Origin: Mesorhizobium sp. STM 4661
GTDB lineage: Bacteria > Pseudomonadota > Alphaproteobacteria > Rhizobiales > Rhizobiaceae
Reading direction: 5' to 3'
NCBI RefSeq assembly: GCF_000359125.1
Contig: NZ_CAAF010000054.1
Span: 34,595-98,594 of the forward strand
DNA: 64,000 bases
This document shows positions 8,481 to 16,366 of this stretch, in pieces (positions within the stretch are counted from its first letter, which is position 1; each line of letters opens with the position of its first letter). The notes under the pieces were generated by a model. The model made no database searches, was not told the DNA's origin, and was given only the letters and a program-made list of their open reading frames with translations. Both the position numbers and the translations under genes were made by a program.

Positions 8481-9223
8481 TGGGCTATAAGACGCAAGCG
8501 CTGTTTCGCGACGACGCCTATCTCCGCACGGCCGACGCCGCCATAGTCGCCATCAACGATCGCGGCGGCATCATTCTCGACCGCACCATCTTCTATGCCA
8601 CGTCGGGCGGGCAGCCGGGGGACACGGGCGCGATCGAGCGCGCCGACGGCAGTGTGATCGCGATTGCCGCCACCATCACCGGCGAGACCAAGGACGAGAT
8701 CATCCATGTGCTGGCGCCCGAACAGCCGGCTCCGGCCGTCGGCGAACGGGTCAAGCTCGCCATCGACTGGCAGCGGCGGCATCTTCTGATGCGCATGCAC
8801 GCAGCCTGCCACCTGCTCACCGTCGTCTGCCCGTTCCCGATCACGGGTGCCGCCGTTTCCGAGGACGACAGCCGCGTCGACTTCGACATCCCGGATGCCG
8901 GCTTCATCAGGGAAGACGTGACGGCAAAGGTGATGGACCTTGTGCGGGCCGATCACCCGATCTTTGTCAGGCTGATATCGGACGAGGAATTGGCGGCCAA
9001 TCCTGGGTTGGTCAAATCCAAGAATGTGCGGCCGCCCGTTGGCACCGGCAATATCCGCCTGGTCTGCATCGGCGAGAACGCCTCGATCGATAGCCAGCCT
9101 TGCGGCGGCACCCATGTGAAGAGCACTGGTGAAGTCGGCGAAATCCATATCGGCAAGATCGAGAAGAAGGGCCGCGAGAACCGGCGCTTCCGCATACGCT
9201 TTGGGCCGATGCCGGCAGCTTGA
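8480..9223 (+). CDS. Stand-alone alanyl-tRNA editing protein (AlaX type)
   Basis: The protein of 247 residues resembles the second additional domain of AlaRS and should deacylate Ser-tRNA(Ala), or a related mischarged tRNA, in the cytoplasm. Zinc ligands are visible as HAACH (His107 and His111) and CGGTH (Cys208 and His212). The N-terminal part has the barrel-like FYATSGGQPGDTG motif of AlaX/AlaRS. The ATG at 8480 overlaps the cysK stop codon, giving translational coupling; a GTG three bases earlier is possible. Pairing with cysK fits a role in guarding against serine- or cysteine-related mischarging, but this is inference. Confidence 0.85.
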   Translation: MGYKTQALFRDDAYLRTADAAIVAINDRGGIILDRTIFYATSGGQPGDTGAIERADGSVIAIAATITGETKDEIIHVLAPEQPAPAVGERVKLAIDWQRRHLLMRMHAACHLLTVVCPFPITGAAVSEDDSRVDFDIPDAGFIREDVTAKVMDLVRADHPIFVRLISDEELAANPGLVKSKNVRPPVGTGNIRLVCIGENASIDSQPCGGTHVKSTGEVGEIHIGKIEKKGRENRRFRIRFGPMPAA

Positions 9224-9264
9224 CAATACAGAGGCTCCGCCCGAGGCGAAGCAGGAGAACGAGA

Positions 9265-10146
9265 ATGGCCCAAGACAGCCCTTTCACCGTCGATGCGGAC
9301 TGGTTGCAGGCGCGCCTCGGCGAACCGGGCCTGACCATCGTCGATGCGTCCTGGTATCTGCCGGCGCAGGGCAGGGATGCGCGCGCCGAATATGAGGCCG
9401 CGCATATTCCGGGCGCCCGCTTTCTCGATCAGGATGCGGTATCGGACCCCGATTCAGCCTTGCCGCATACGCTGCCGTCGCCGCAGCATTTTGCCCAATA
9501 TGTCGGCTCGATGGGCATTTCGGCGGACGACACCATTGTCGTTTATGACGGTCCGGGTTTCTTCTCGGCGCCGCGTGCCTGGTGGATGTTCCGCATCATG
9601 GGCGTATTCCAGGTCTACATCCTGGATGGCGGCTTCGACGGCTGGAAAGCGGCGGGACGGCCGGCGACGGCGGAGCCGACGAAGATCGCGCCCTGCGTGT
9701 TTCATGTCGACTTCGACGCCACGCGTGTCGCCAGCCTTGCCGATATGCGCCGCGTCGTCGAGACGAACGAGAGCCAGATCGCCGATGCCCGTGGAGCAGG
9801 CCGCTTTACCGGCATGGAACCTGAACCCCGCGCCGGCATCCGCTCCGGCCATATGCCCGGTGCGCGCAACGTGCCTTACTCGGCGCTGTCGGAAGACGGC
9901 GAACTGTTGTCGAAGGACCGCTTGCGCAAGGTCATCGAGGATGCCGGCATCGATCTGTCGAAGCCGGTCGTCACCTCTTGCGGTTCAGGCATCACCGCGG
10001 CTGCGATCACACTGGCTTTGGAGACGCTTGGCCACACCGACAACAGGCTTTACGACGGCTCATGGACGGAGTGGGGCGGGCTTTCCGACACTCCTGTCGT
10101 GACAGGCCCCGCCTTGATGGGCCCCGCGTTGATGGGCAAGGAATGA
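9265..10146 (+). CDS. sseA: 3-mercaptopyruvate/thiosulfate sulfurtransferase
   Basis: The 293-residue protein is a two-domain rhodanese. The catalytic cysteine is Cys239 in CGSGITA; the loop of this form is typical of 3-mercaptopyruvate sulfurtransferases, which move sulfur from 3-mercaptopyruvate to cyanide or thiols. The start at 9265 has GCAGGAGA nearby; an upstream ATG at 9220 lacks rhodanese sequence. The C terminus ends in a short tandem repeat (GPALM twice), a 15-base duplication not found in the core fold. It belongs to the cysK-alaX-sseA-acetyltransferase run and overlaps the next gene by ATGA. Confidence 0.9.
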   Translation: MAQDSPFTVDADWLQARLGEPGLTIVDASWYLPAQGRDARAEYEAAHIPGARFLDQDAVSDPDSALPHTLPSPQHFAQYVGSMGISADDTIVVYDGPGFFSAPRAWWMFRIMGVFQVYILDGGFDGWKAAGRPATAEPTKIAPCVFHVDFDATRVASLADMRRVVETNESQIADARGAGRFTGMEPEPRAGIRSGHMPGARNVPYSALSEDGELLSKDRLRKVIEDAGIDLSKPVVTSCGSGITAAAITLALETLGHTDNRLYDGSWTEWGGLSDTPVVTGPALMGPALMGKE

Positions 10147-10715
10147 TGGCCATGGAAAACGGAGTGCTGGAAGACATCGACGTCACGGTGACATTTCTCG
10201 AAATGCATGTACCGCCGGCCTATTCGCCGCCGGTGCCGTACAACCGCCAGATCGCGTTGCTGAAGACCAAGGACATTCCGCTGCACTTCTACCGCTATCT
10301 AATGGATCGGGTGGGGCGCAAATGGCACTGGGTCAATGTTCTCAGGCTGAACGACGAGGAGCTTTCGGCGGGCATCCACCGCGAGGACCGTGACATCAGG
10401 GTGCTCTATCTCGACGGCGCGCCGGCCGGCTTCTTCGACCTCAAGCCGCATCTGCCGGAAGAAGTGGAGCTTGCCTATTTCGGCATGATGGAACACGCGA
10501 CCGGGCAAGGCATCGGCCGCTGGTTCCTGGGTGCGGCGATCGCCGCCGCCTGGTCGCATGGGCCTAAGCGGGTGACGGTGCAGACCTGCACGCTCGACCA
10601 TCCGGCGGCATTGCCGCTCTACCAGAAGCTCGGTTTCGCACCAGTGGCGCAAAAGAAGGAGATCGTGCATCCGATGGCTTTCGCCGAGCGCTCGGCCAGC
10701 GTCATGCGGCCTTGA
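10143..10715 (+). CDS. GNAT-family N-acetyltransferase
   Basis: The protein of 190 residues has a GNAT core: beta4 VELAYFGMMEHATGQGIGRWFL, where the QGIGRW stretch is the acetyl-CoA pyrophosphate loop, followed by VQTCTLDHPAALPLYQKLGF (alpha4 and beta6/7 region). It should acetylate a small molecule or an amine; the substrate is unknown. The ATG at 10143 overlaps the sseA stop (ATGA); ATGs at 10146 and 10152 are alternative starts. It is the last gene of the sulfur operon run before a gap of about 100 bases. Confidence 0.85.
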   Translation: MMAMENGVLEDIDVTVTFLEMHVPPAYSPPVPYNRQIALLKTKDIPLHFYRYLMDRVGRKWHWVNVLRLNDEELSAGIHREDRDIRVLYLDGAPAGFFDLKPHLPEEVELAYFGMMEHATGQGIGRWFLGAAIAAAWSHGPKRVTVQTCTLDHPAALPLYQKLGFAPVAQKKEIVHPMAFAERSASVMRP

Positions 10716-10817
10716 TTCCTGCAACTGAACCTTTCGTTCATCCAGGCTTCAGACTGTCTCTGCCATCTTGTCGGCACCATCAATGCGGCCATCAGAGCAG
10801 GGTCGAAGGAGAAAGAC

Positions 10818-11375
10818 ATGCTGACCAGACGCACCTTTGCAGCCGTGCTGATCGCGGCGCTTGCCATGCCGACCCTTGCCGCCGCCCAGGCGACAACGCC
10901 TTCGGCCGCGACGATCGAGCGGCAGCTCGAAGCGCCACCCAAGGTGAAGCTGCGCCCGAACCAGCGCGTCACCATCCGCGAATTCAAGCGGCGGCCGGAT
11001 CTCAGGCGCATGGCCCGCTCGATCGACATCCAGTCGATCAATTTCGCCTTCGGTTCGGCGGCCATTTCCGAGTCGCAGTACGGCAAGATCGAAAATATCG
11101 CCGACGCGCTTCAGCGCATCCTGCGGCGTGATCCCGGCGCCCGCATTTTGATCGAGGGCCATACGGACGCGGTCGGTTCGTTCCAGTCGAACCAGATCCT
11201 GTCCGAGCAGCGCGCCGCCTCGCTGAAACGCACGCTGGTGCGCGAATTCGGCGTGCCGGGCTATGCGCTCGAAACCGTCGGCTACGGCGAGGAGTTCCTG
11301 CTCGTGCAGACGCAGAACGAGAACTGGCGCAATCGCCGGGTGACGCTACGCCGCTTCGACGATTTCATAAGGTAA
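10818..11375 (+). CDS. OmpA-family periplasmic/outer membrane protein
   Basis: The 185-residue product has a signal peptide (MLTRRTFAAVLIAALAMPTLAAAQA, cleavage near residue 24) and a C-terminal OmpA-like peptidoglycan-binding domain: SINFAFGSAAIS, then ILIEGHTDAVGSFQSNQILSEQRA and NRRVTL near the end. GHTDAVG with the later Arg contacts diaminopimelate in this family. It has no N-terminal beta barrel, so it is a soluble or peripheral peptidoglycan-binding protein. AGGAGA lies just upstream of the start. A strong terminator follows at 11436. Confidence 0.85.
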   Translation: MLTRRTFAAVLIAALAMPTLAAAQATTPSAATIERQLEAPPKVKLRPNQRVTIREFKRRPDLRRMARSIDIQSINFAFGSAAISESQYGKIENIADALQRILRRDPGARILIEGHTDAVGSFQSNQILSEQRAASLKRTLVREFGVPGYALETVGYGEEFLLVQTQNENWRNRRVTLRRFDDFIR

Positions 11376-11435
11376 GCTGTTCGGAGCTTTGACGATTTCG
11401 GCGCCTAACCTGCGATCTGGATCAACACTCAAAAG

Positions 11436-11466
11436 AGAGCCCGGCTTGAATGAGCCGGGCTCTTTC
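11436..11466 (+). terminator. Rho-independent terminator after the OmpA-like gene
   Basis: AGAGCCCGGCT (11436-11446) and AGCCGGGCTCT (11453-11463) form a perfect 11-bp stem with a six-base loop, followed by TTT. It lies just before the DapB-like gene and separates the two transcripts. Confidence 0.85.
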
Positions 11467-11508
11467 CATATCGCTGGTCGTTTCAAGGCACGATTGGAGG
11501 ACCAGGCG

Positions 11509-12315
11509 ATGACGATACGAGTGGTGATGGCCGGGGCGACCGGCTGGGTCGGCAAGGCGCTGGTGCCGGCGATCGAGGCGCAAGGCGACATGAATTTGGC
11601 CGGCGCGGTTTCGCGCAGCGGTGCAGGGCAGGATTGCGGCCTGCTGGTTGGTCTGCCGGCCAATGGCGTCACCGTTTCCGCTTCGCTCGCGGAGGCTCTG
11701 GAGGTGCCGTCCGACGTGCTGGTCGACTACACCAAGCCGCATGTGGTGAAGGATCATGCGCTGCTGGCGATCTCCAAGGGGCGGCATGTGGTGATCGGCA
11801 CATCGGGACTTGGGGCCGCCGACTATGCCGAGATCGATGCCGCGGCGCGCGCCAACCGGGTCGGCGTGATTGCCGCCGGCAATTTTTCGATCACCGCCAC
11901 GCTGATGAAGCGTTTTGCCCTGATGGCGGCGAAATACGTGCCGGATGTCGAGGTCATCGACTATGCCAGCGCCAAGAAGCCCGATGCCCCATCCGGCACC
12001 GCGCGCGAGCTTGCCGAGGCGCTGGCGGATGTGCGCAAGGCTTCGACGGCAAGGCCGGTCTCGGAAGTGACGGGCGTGCCTGGAACACGCGGCGCCGCGG
12101 TCGGTGCGGGCGAAGGGGTGCAGGTGCACGCGCTTCGCCTGCCGTCCTACATCCTGTCCTGTGAGGCGCTGTTCGGCCTGCCCGACGAGCGGCTGACCAT
12201 TCGCCATGATGCCGGCTCGTCCGCGGCACCCTACGTGGCCGGAACGCTGCTTGCCATTCGGCGCGTGCGGGAAGTCACGGGGCTGGTGCGCGGTCTCGAT
12301 GCGCTGATGGATTAG
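11509..12315 (+). CDS. DapB-like reductase lacking the catalytic histidines
   Basis: The 268-residue protein matches dihydrodipicolinate reductase over its length. It has the nucleotide loop GATGWVGKAL (9-18), DYTKP (73-77), IGTSGL (96-101) and the conserved K157-x-DAPSGTA block. In the E. coli enzyme this block is preceded by His159-His160, the proton donor pair; here the aligned positions are Ala153 and Ser154. The lysine is kept. Such a protein may reduce another substrate or use a different donor, so I withhold the dapB name. The ATG at 11509 has TTGGAGG 8-14 bases upstream. It ends right beside an IS5-type transposase fragment. Confidence 0.7.
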   Translation: MTIRVVMAGATGWVGKALVPAIEAQGDMNLAGAVSRSGAGQDCGLLVGLPANGVTVSASLAEALEVPSDVLVDYTKPHVVKDHALLAISKGRHVVIGTSGLGAADYAEIDAAARANRVGVIAAGNFSITATLMKRFALMAAKYVPDVEVIDYASAKKPDAPSGTARELAEALADVRKASTARPVSEVTGVPGTRGAAVGAGEGVQVHALRLPSYILSCEALFGLPDERLTIRHDAGSSAAPYVAGTLLAIRRVREVTGLVRGLDALMD

Positions 12316-12412
12316 GTGTGGACTCATAAACCTGGAGCCAAATTCGGATTGACGCCAGTTTGATGAAGGCGAGGTAGTTTGCGGCGAGTTTATCGTAGCG
12401 CGTGGCGATGCG
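12316..12412 (-). pseudogene. C-terminal remnant of an IS5-family transposase
   Basis: Read on the minus strand this stretch encodes RIATRYDKLAANYLAFIKLA followed by SIRIWLQVYEST. This is the familiar C-terminal end of IS5-family (IS427-like) transposases, including the catalytic-domain RYDKLA segment. About 32 codons remain; there is no start, no upstream catalytic DDE part and no complete terminal repeat. It abuts the stop of the DapB-like gene. It marks an old insertion or deletion event between this gene and the regulator locus. Confidence 0.7.
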
Positions 12413-12569
12413 TCCGGGCCTACTCCATCAAAGCAACGGCCATGTCCGGAATGGTCCATTGACCGGACATTGCGCGTCCTTGCCAGAACCGACGCGAATG
12501 ACCCAGAGCAGATATCCCGCAGTGATCGGAACGCTTGCTCAGAGCCACTCGGCAAGCGTCTTGAGCAGC

Positions 12570-12788
12570 TCACCAAGTGGGATCCCGGCCTTCGAGATCA
12601 TCGTCCGGGACGATCCGCGGTTGGCGACGAAGAGTGGTGTAGGGGTCCATATAGGCTAGTTTGAGCGCATCGTTCCACAACCTGAATATTCCCCTTAGCG
12701 ATGCGCCAAATTCGAGCCTAGGAAAGCTTGGCGGTGGCAGGCTGAAGCCGCGGATGGTGGTCGGGGCTTTAGTGGAGATGTCGGCCAT
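12570..12788 (-). CDS. Small conserved-looking protein of unknown function
   Basis: The protein of 72 residues starts MADISTKAPTTIRGFSLPPP and contains an amphipathic, aromatic middle (GIFRLWNDALKLAYMDPYTTLRR), loosely like DUF1127-type small proteins but without their usual motif. I do not recognise it. The start at 12788 is supported by AGGAGG placed correctly upstream (minus strand), which is stronger than for an ATG ten codons further up. It is transcribed divergently from the winged-helix regulator at 12931, so the repeat array between them may control both. Confidence 0.55.
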   Translation of the reverse strand: MADISTKAPTTIRGFSLPPPSFPRLEFGASLRGIFRLWNDALKLAYMDPYTTLRRQPRIVPDDDLEGRDPTW

Positions 12789-12828
12789 GGTGTCCTCCTG
12801 TGACGGTGAGAGTGACACCGCTTCCCAC

Positions 12829-12885
12829 TCAGGTCCTTGGCCCGGACCTGAAGAGTCCTGAACAGCCCTGAAGTTCGCCTTCAGG
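12829..12885. promoter_or_regulatory. Candidate operator: hairpin plus 10-bp phased CCTGAA repeats
   Basis: TCAGGTCC (12829-12836) and GGACCTGA (12844-12851) form a perfect inverted repeat. CCTGAA then recurs at 12847, 12857 and 12867, exactly one helical turn apart, and the inverse TTCAGG sits at 12880. OmpR/PhoB-type winged-helix domains bind such tandem direct repeats, and a gene for one starts 46 bases downstream. Autoregulation is the simplest reading. Confidence 0.55.
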
Positions 12886-12930
12886 ACCGTCTTGGGTTAT
12901 CCTAGCCCCCGAGGGACGGGTTCTTGGCAA

Positions 12931-14424
12931 ATGGACTTGGAGTTTGGGAACTATCGCCTGAAACGTGCCGAACGGCGGCTGCTGGGGCCTAAGGGGCCGA
13001 TGGAGCTTTCGGCGCGATCCTTCGACATCCTCGCCATGTTGCTGGAGAGGCCGGACGAGGTGATCGGCAAGACCGAACTCTTCGATGCGGTCTGGCCCGG
13101 CCTGGTGGTGGAGGAGAACACGCTGCAGGTCCACATTTCGGCGCTGCGAAAGCTGCTGCCCGCCGAGATGATCGTGACCGTGCATGGTCGCGGCTATAAA
13201 TATGCTGGTCCCAAGCCCTTCGCGGCTACGGCCGAGGCTACGGCGCCGTCCAGACCGTCCATCGCCGTTCTACCCTTCGACAACATGAGCGGCGACCCGG
13301 AGCAAGACTATTTTAGCGACGGGATTACCGAAGACATCATCGCTGAGCTTGGCAAGTTCAAGGAGTTTCTGGTCATTGCGCGAAACTCCTCCTTCCAGTT
13401 CCGCGGCAGGGCGAATGACCTAGCCGAGGTGGCAAAGAGACTTGGCGTCCAGTACGTCGTCGAAGGCAGCGTGCGGAAGATCGGCAACCGGGTGCGGATC
13501 GCGGTGCAGCTAACCGATGCGTCCTCAATGGCTCATATCTGGGGCGAACACTACGACCGGGAACTCGACGACATTTTCGCGATCCAGGACGAAATCACCC
13601 AGATGATTGCGGCCCGCCTGGCCCGGCAGGCCAGAACCGCGATTGCGTCGCGTGCCAGGGCCAGGCCGACCGACAACATGTCGGCCTATGACTTTTACCT
13701 GCGGGCGCTGCAACTGGCAGCCACCTATGACTATGACACGGTGCGCGAAGCTGAACCCTTTCTGCGCCAGGCGGTAAAGCTCGATCCGCGGTTTGCTGCT
13801 GCCCACGCCATGCTCGGCGTTGTCGAGACCCTCAAGTTCTTCTGGGTCTACTACAATTCAGATTATCTGCATTCCGCACTGGAGATGGCAAAAACCGCGT
13901 TACAGCTCGACCCCGACGAGGCGTACGGCCATCTCGCGACCGGCTTTGCTCTCTTGTACTTGCGCGAATTCAGGCAGGCTGAAATCAGTCTTGACCGTGC
14001 GGTTGCCCTCAATCCGAACGATCCGTTCATTCTTAGTATCCGTGCGCTTTTCCTCAATTACACGGACAGGCCGGATGAGGCGCTTGTTGAAATAACCGAA
14101 GCCCAGCGCCGCGACCCATACGCTGTGGGATGGTATGAAGACTTTCGCGGCATCATACTGACCACGGCTGGACGATATCGCGAGGCAACGGCCTGCTACG
14201 CGAAAATGGCGACCGTACCGCGGTGGTCGCTCGTTCGTCTTATCGTCTGCCATTCCGAACTCGGCGAAATCAAGCAAGCGCAAGACGTCCTGGCAAAAGT
14301 CAAGGCACATTATCCCGGACTACGCCTTGACGAGATCGTTGATGCGGAAGTGGATTACTATGAGGATCCGGCCGTGTGCAGCCGTTACCGCGCGATCCTG
14401 CAGCGTGTTGACAAGGAAGAATAA
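12931..14424 (+). CDS. Winged-helix (OmpR/CadC-type) regulator with TolB-like and TPR domains
   Basis: The protein of 497 residues has three parts. Residues 1-95 form an OmpR/CadC-like winged helix (SARSFDILAMLLERPDEVI, then ALRKLLP, and GRGYKYAG as the wing). Next is a domain typical of adenylate-cyclase-like regulators, from SIAVLPFDNMSGDPEQDYFS to HYDRELDDIFAIQDEIT. From about 245 on come TPR-like helices (LDPRFAAAHAMLG, LDPDEAYGHLATGFALLYL, LNPNDPFILSIRALFL). It has no receiver domain and no membrane segment, so it probably senses a cytoplasmic partner through the TPRs. ATG 12931 is chosen; a TTG at 12892 is in frame. Target genes are unknown, except that its own promoter is likely. Confidence 0.8.
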   Translation: MDLEFGNYRLKRAERRLLGPKGPMELSARSFDILAMLLERPDEVIGKTELFDAVWPGLVVEENTLQVHISALRKLLPAEMIVTVHGRGYKYAGPKPFAATAEATAPSRPSIAVLPFDNMSGDPEQDYFSDGITEDIIAELGKFKEFLVIARNSSFQFRGRANDLAEVAKRLGVQYVVEGSVRKIGNRVRIAVQLTDASSMAHIWGEHYDRELDDIFAIQDEITQMIAARLARQARTAIASRARARPTDNMSAYDFYLRALQLAATYDYDTVREAEPFLRQAVKLDPRFAAAHAMLGVVETLKFFWVYYNSDYLHSALEMAKTALQLDPDEAYGHLATGFALLYLREFRQAEISLDRAVALNPNDPFILSIRALFLNYTDRPDEALVEITEAQRRDPYAVGWYEDFRGIILTTAGRYREATACYAKMATVPRWSLVRLIVCHSELGEIKQAQDVLAKVKAHYPGLRLDEIVDAEVDYYEDPAVCSRYRAILQRVDKEE

Positions 14425-14455
14425 GCTTCACCACGGCCGCGAGCAATAGCCTCCG

Positions 14456-15211
14456 CTATCCGCCAACCATCAGCTTGACGACTTCGTCATGGTTGGTCTC
14501 GGAGATTTTGCGCTCACCGGCCTGGACGCCGCGCCGCAGCACGACGATGCGGTCGGATACGGCGAAGATATCCTGCAGATTGTGCGAGATGAAGATCACG
14601 CCTCGTCCTTGCGCCTTGAGCTGGTGGATGAGCGAAATGACCTTGCGCTGCTCGGGTACGCCGAGGGCGGCGGTCGGCTCGTCCATGATCAGGATTTGCG
14701 CGTCCCAATAGACGGCGCGGCCGATGGCGACAGCTTGGCGCTGCCCGCCGGAGAAATTGCTGACCGGGGCCTCGAGCCGGCTGACATGGAAGTCCAGTCT
14801 TCCCATGGTCTGCTTGGCGGCGACGGCCATGGCCTTGCGATCGAGCACCGGCAGGAAGCCGAAAGCCTTGCGCATCGGTTCGCGGCCCAGGAAGATGTTG
14901 GCGCCGATCGACAGATTGTCGGCGAGCGCCAGGTCCTGGTAGATCGTCTCGATGCCTTTTTCGCGCGCCTCCTGCGGCGTTGCGAAGGTCACCGGCTGCC
15001 CCCTGAGCAGGATCTCGCCGGCCGTCGGCTGAAAGACCCCCGATATCGCCTTGATCAGAGTGGTCTTGCCGGCGCCGTTGTCGCCGGCCAGCGCCACCAC
15101 TTCACCCGGCCGTACAGCCATGGAAAAATCGTTGAGCGCCTGGACGGCGCCAAAATGCTTGGAAAGGTGTCGGACTTCGAGAAGCGGTGTGGTTTGTTCG
15201 GAACTATTCAT
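14456..15211 (-). CDS. Sugar ABC transporter ATP-binding protein (CUT2/ribose type, single domain)
   Basis: The protein of 251 residues has one ABC domain: Walker A GDNGAGKTT (about residues 41-49), signature NFSGGQRQA, Walker B ILIMDEPTAALG and switch His in FISHN. Carbohydrate uptake-2 ATPases usually have two such domains; the single-domain form matches FrcA-like proteins of rhizobia. It powers import through the neighbouring permease. The ATG at 15211 overlaps the end of the permease gene by 8 bases. The operon order is binding protein, permease, ATPase, all on the minus strand. The imported sugar is unknown; the adjacent aldolase and kinase suggest it is phosphorylated and then cleaved. 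Confidence 0.88.
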   Translation of the reverse strand: MNSSEQTTPLLEVRHLSKHFGAVQALNDFSMAVRPGEVVALAGDNGAGKTTLIKAISGVFQPTAGEILLRGQPVTFATPQEAREKGIETIYQDLALADNLSIGANIFLGREPMRKAFGFLPVLDRKAMAVAAKQTMGRLDFHVSRLEAPVSNFSGGQRQAVAIGRAVYWDAQILIMDEPTAALGVPEQRKVISLIHQLKAQGRGVIFISHNLQDIFAVSDRIVVLRRGVQAGERKISETNHDEVVKLMVGG

Positions 15212-16265
15212 CCTGGCGAGCTCCACTGAACCGGCGCTGCGCCTGGTCGATAAGGACGGAGATGATGATGACGAGGCCGACGGCGATGAACTGCCAGAAC
15301 GGCTCGACATTGACGAAGACCAGCCCGTACTGGATCACGGCGATCACCAATGCGCCGGCGACCGTGCCGAAGATCGTGCCGGATCCGCCGAACAGGCTGG
15401 CGCCGCCGATCACCACGGCCGCGACGCTGTCGAGCAGCAAGGGTTCGCCGGCCTGGGCGGCGCCCGCGGTGAAGCGCGCCGCGTAGAGCGCGCCGCCGAG
15501 GCCGGCGCACATCGCCGAAAGCATATAGAGGCGCAAGATGTGCCCCCTGATGTCGATGCCGGCGCGGCGCGCGGCCTGCACATTGGCGCCGATGGCGTAG
15601 TTGTGCTGGCCGAACCGGGTCTGGCTCAGGATGTAATGCATCACGACGACGAAGATTGCGGTGATCATGACAAGATAGGGCACGCCGTGGAACTTGCCGT
15701 TGCCGAGCAGCGCGAACCATGAATTCTGCACCGGCACCGTCGTGCCGCCGGCAAGGAGATAGGCAGCGCCGCGCGCCACGCCGAACATGCCGAGCGTGCC
15801 GATGAAGGGCGGAATTCTCAGCCGCGAGATCAGCAGGCCGTTGATGATGCCCGGCACGCCGGCAACAAGCACGGCGGCCAGAATACCTGCCAGCATTGCC
15901 AGTGGCAGCGGGATTGCGGCTCCCGCCATGTTCGTGGCGTGGGCGGCAACGACGGCCGCAAGACCCATGATGAAGCCGAGCGACAGGTCGATGCCTCCCG
16001 AAATGATGACGAAGGTCTGTCCGGTCGCAAGCAGCAACGGTGCCACCGCAAATATCGCTATGGACTGCACGTTGAACGGATTGAGCACGAATGTCGCGCC
16101 GAAGGATAGCCTCGACCAAACCTCGAAACAGATGATCAGACCGGCGAGGAACAGCCAGGCGCGCCCTTCGGCGATGCGCCCGATCCAGGTCCTGGCCGGA
16201 TCACCGTGATCTGCCTGAGGAGCGACATGCGCTTCGCCTTGCTCGGTTGGTGATGTTGAAGTCAT
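15204..16265 (-). CDS. Sugar ABC transporter permease (CUT2/ribose type)
   Basis: The 353-residue protein has about eight to ten membrane segments and the family motifs of RbsC/FrcC permeases: TGQTFVIISGGIDLSLGFIMG, PPFIGTLGMFGVARG and AVVIGGASLFGGSG with GTVAGA. It forms the channel across the inner membrane for the sugar delivered by the downstream-reading binding protein. The N-terminal 30 residues are soluble and variable. Its start lies about 100 bases after the end of the binding protein gene, and it overlaps the ATPase gene, so all three are one operon. Confidence 0.88.
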   Translation of the reverse strand: MTSTSPTEQGEAHVAPQADHGDPARTWIGRIAEGRAWLFLAGLIICFEVWSRLSFGATFVLNPFNVQSIAIFAVAPLLLATGQTFVIISGGIDLSLGFIMGLAAVVAAHATNMAGAAIPLPLAMLAGILAAVLVAGVPGIINGLLISRLRIPPFIGTLGMFGVARGAAYLLAGGTTVPVQNSWFALLGNGKFHGVPYLVMITAIFVVVMHYILSQTRFGQHNYAIGANVQAARRAGIDIRGHILRLYMLSAMCAGLGGALYAARFTAGAAQAGEPLLLDSVAAVVIGGASLFGGSGTIFGTVAGALVIAVIQYGLVFVNVEPFWQFIAVGLVIIISVLIDQAQRRFSGARQDE

Positions 16266-16366
16266 TGATACATCCGATCCGCGGCGCGGCCTCCGTCAAA
16301 CAGGGGTCCCAGAGACACCCGGCACAGGTCTCCTCCCGGCAAGCCGGAAGGAGAGCTCGCCTGGGC

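Noticed and set aside
11422..12576. 384-codon minus-strand open frame over the DapB-like gene
   Set aside because: It has no family motif and is in the shadow frame of the DapB-like gene; the real transposase tail lies in another minus frame.
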